From Lepus europaeus (Eukaryota; Chordata; Mammalia; Lagomorpha; Leporidae), in the NCBI RefSeq assembly GCF_033115175.1, contig NC_084828.1:34408388-34472387 (forward strand): a stretch of 64,000 bases of DNA, in the 5' to 3' direction. Both the position numbers and the translations under genes were made by a program. Below, in pieces: positions 61,651 to 64,000 of the stretch (positions within the stretch are counted from its first letter, which is position 1; each line of letters starts with the position of its first letter). Below the pieces are notes generated by a model. The model ran no database searches, was not told the DNA's origin, and saw only the letters and a list, made by a program, of their open reading frames with translations.

Positions 61651-64000
61651 CATTTTAGTTATAGTACTGGAATAAGTAGAGAAGCAGTCATTCTTTTTTT
61701 AAGAATAGAATTAGTATTTTTAAAAATAGCAGGTATAAAGTGTACTCACCTGGACCTTACCCACCTATGATTTCTGTATATTACTTTTATAATTCAAAAT
61801 TATGTTAGATTTTTCTCTTTAATTCAGTATCCAGTGCATCTTCGCACTGACATCAAACTCTTTTGCATGTAGTGTTCTTCATTCTGTAGCAAAGGGTGTA
61901 CAAGTATTGAAAAGGATGGCCCTGATATTAAGAGTCTGTGCATAAAAACCATTCTCTTGGCTTGGAGATTAGGCCAGTAAATTTTATACAGTATTGGTGA
62001 AGGGGCTTTCATTCTCATAATTGTCTGTGAACTCAGAGGGGACTACTTCGCTGACAAGGCATATATAAATGACTGGAACCATATAGAACCTCATAATGCA
62101 TCTCTAACAGAAATGTAGAAAGAAAATGTTTGACTCGTTCTTTGTTTTCTTCATGGTGATTCCCTAACACCTGAGCCTTTCATAACATTTCTGAGTACCT
62201 TCAGTATCCATTTCACATAAGCATTTTAAGGGGTTTGAGAAACATATGTATTTGGAGAACTCATTTAAGTATAATATATCCACATATAAGCCTACAGCAA
62301 TTGATTGGACTGTAATTTGTGTGATGGAAATATAAACAAGCTTTGTTTTTGTACCCAGAGGAGCTAATCAAAATCGGCAGGGTAACTTCATCACACCCCA
62401 TTTTGATAAGTTTATTTTTGTAAATGAATATAATTGCCGTAACGCTTTTTTTTTTCTCCTTCTAATTTTATGTTTCAAGTTAACCCCTCCAAAATGTTTA
62501 TAACATGAACAATTTTTCTTTTTTTTTGGCAAAATGATGATTGTGCTAGAACATAGCTTTTTAAGTGGTTAGGAGACGCATTACATTTAAAAGGCAAATA
62601 CAGAAGTTGAACCGTTCTTATAAATGACTGTAAAGTACTAATATGACTTTGGAGAAAGGATTTAGGACATACTTTGTAGGTATTTATCTCACACAAAGAG
62701 AAACGTTTTCCTTCCGTGGGAAAACATGAGATCAGAGGGAGGCCTGAAACATTTGAATAGCAATTTTGTGAGGCCACACTCAGGCTGAGCAAGTTCCAAC
62801 AAGATCAAGTCCTTAGAGTAAGAAAAAGGGATGATGGCCACAATGATCTGCCACTGTGTTTCCCAGCTTGTCTGTTTAATGCAGCTGAGATTGTCTTTGA
62901 TTAAGGCATCCTTTCTTGGACCATTTGTGTAAGGGCTTGTCCTTTCTCCCACTTCCTGCTTCTCCTCACCTCCCCAGCCTTCTTTTTTTCTTCTTTTTTT
63001 TTTTTTTCAAGAGAGGCAGTATTTCATAAATTCGGTAACTCTTACAAAGACCAGATTTTGATGAGATTTTCTGGAATTTGATAATAACAACAATAAAAAG
63101 ACAAGACATATTTGTAAATGCAAGACTCATTGCTTATTAATATTTAGATTCATGTGTTTTCACAAGATGCAAATATTGTATAATAGTTCATTTTGCATGG
63201 CGAGAGACTAGTGACTTTTCATTTCTACAAAATTAAGTGGGGAATTAAAAATTGACTAATTCTAGGACCTGAGCATTGAGAAAAAAATTAAATATTTGGC
63301 ATAAATTTCACAGCATCAAAATTACAGAAAAGTCCAAACTCAGGAACAAAGTACCTATTTATTTTGGCAATTTGTGTCAAGGCCTACCATTCTAATAATC
63401 AAACAGTATTTGTGTTTTTCTAATATATTGATTAGTATTTCTAACATGAAACCTAAGACAGATGAAGTGAGGAGATAAACATAATCCACATAACATGTTT
63501 TATAGATAAGGAGTATACATATACAAACACATGTATGTATACATGCTCATGTTAGAATGTGTGCACACATATACTTTTGAACTATTCAAAGACTTTGAAA
63601 TTCAAAGAGTTTGACACTACTATCCTTTTATCTTACTCTTGTGAGGTACTCATATGAAAACTATACTTTTTGGATGATATGAGATAGTTAAATATATATA
63701 AATGTGTATTTTTGGAATTTGATTATATTTGGTGTTATTAAGGGTGTATGTACTTACCATCAAAAGTATATATTCCTAATTTTCTGTTAAAATCATAGAA
63801 TATTGGAATAAAAAGGGTCTTCAGAGTCTTTTAGTAATCTTTCAAATAGCACCTGAGTGAAATAAGTGAATTAAAAATGCTGTGATTAGATGTTTTCAGC
63901 ATGGTAACTACCTAGCTATATTCATTTACATTAAATCAAAGCACAAACATTACAAGTACAATATTTTGATGCTTTTTTACCTGGGAGATTCCAACTAAAT
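61651..64000 (+). other. ROBO2: Intronic AT-rich DNA to window end
   Basis: No SINE, LINE or exon recognised; a T-run at 62982-63007. ROBO2 exon 2 is not present. Confidence 0.5.

Noticed and set aside
1..64000. CRISPR arrays, operons or bacterial mobile systems
   Set aside because: The sequence is mammalian. Repeated units are SINE copies and microsatellites, not regularly spaced repeats with spacers.

Overview
This is vertebrate, clearly mammalian, nuclear DNA. It is AT-rich and has no long coding frames. About thirty copies of the lagomorph C-repeat (CSINE, a tRNA-head SINE with a CT-rich body and an A-rich or AAATAAAT tail) occur in both orientations. That SINE family is specific to lagomorphs, so the source is most likely rabbit or a close relative. 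There are also old MIR and L2 fragments and a large, dead L1.

Only one host gene segment is supported. A CpG island at about 40.5-42.6 kb leads into a short first coding exon on the + strand, 42696-42756. It starts with an ATG in good context and ends one base into codon 21 at a perfect GTAAGT donor. The peptide (MSPLMFTQVL..., ending FRVDG) matches, from memory, the alternative first exon and signal peptide of the axon-guidance receptor ROBO2 (short, or 'b', isoform). The window is therefore the internal ROBO2 promoter, about 40 kb of upstream DNA (expected to lie in an intron of the longer ROBO2 transcript) and about 21 kb of the following intron. No exon 2 is seen.

Layout. 1-16.6 kb: AT-rich non-coding DNA with CSINEs, several flanked by target-site duplications (TSDs), an L2 3' end and MIRs. 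16.8-22.1 kb: one antisense L1 (5'UTR, ORF1, ORF2) with many stops, a mutated catalytic motif and a SINE inserted in it. 22.1-39.2 kb: SINEs, older repeats and a composite in which the middle of a CSINE is replaced by about 690 bp resembling the 3' end of a host mRNA. 39.2-46.6 kb: a SINE-free stretch holding the CpG island, exon 1 and the first part of the intron, including a long polypyrimidine tract that ends in a splice-acceptor-like AG. 46.6-64 kb: intronic SINEs, L2/MIR relics, microsatellites and unique AT-rich DNA.

No new multi-gene system was found. The points most worth checking are the upstream ORFs in front of the ROBO2 start (one overlaps it), the SINE/mRNA composite at 37 kb, the acceptor-like tract at 44.6-44.8 kb, and a recurring partly palindromic element present in about three copies. 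Family names for old repeats come from memory of consensus sequences; no search was run.
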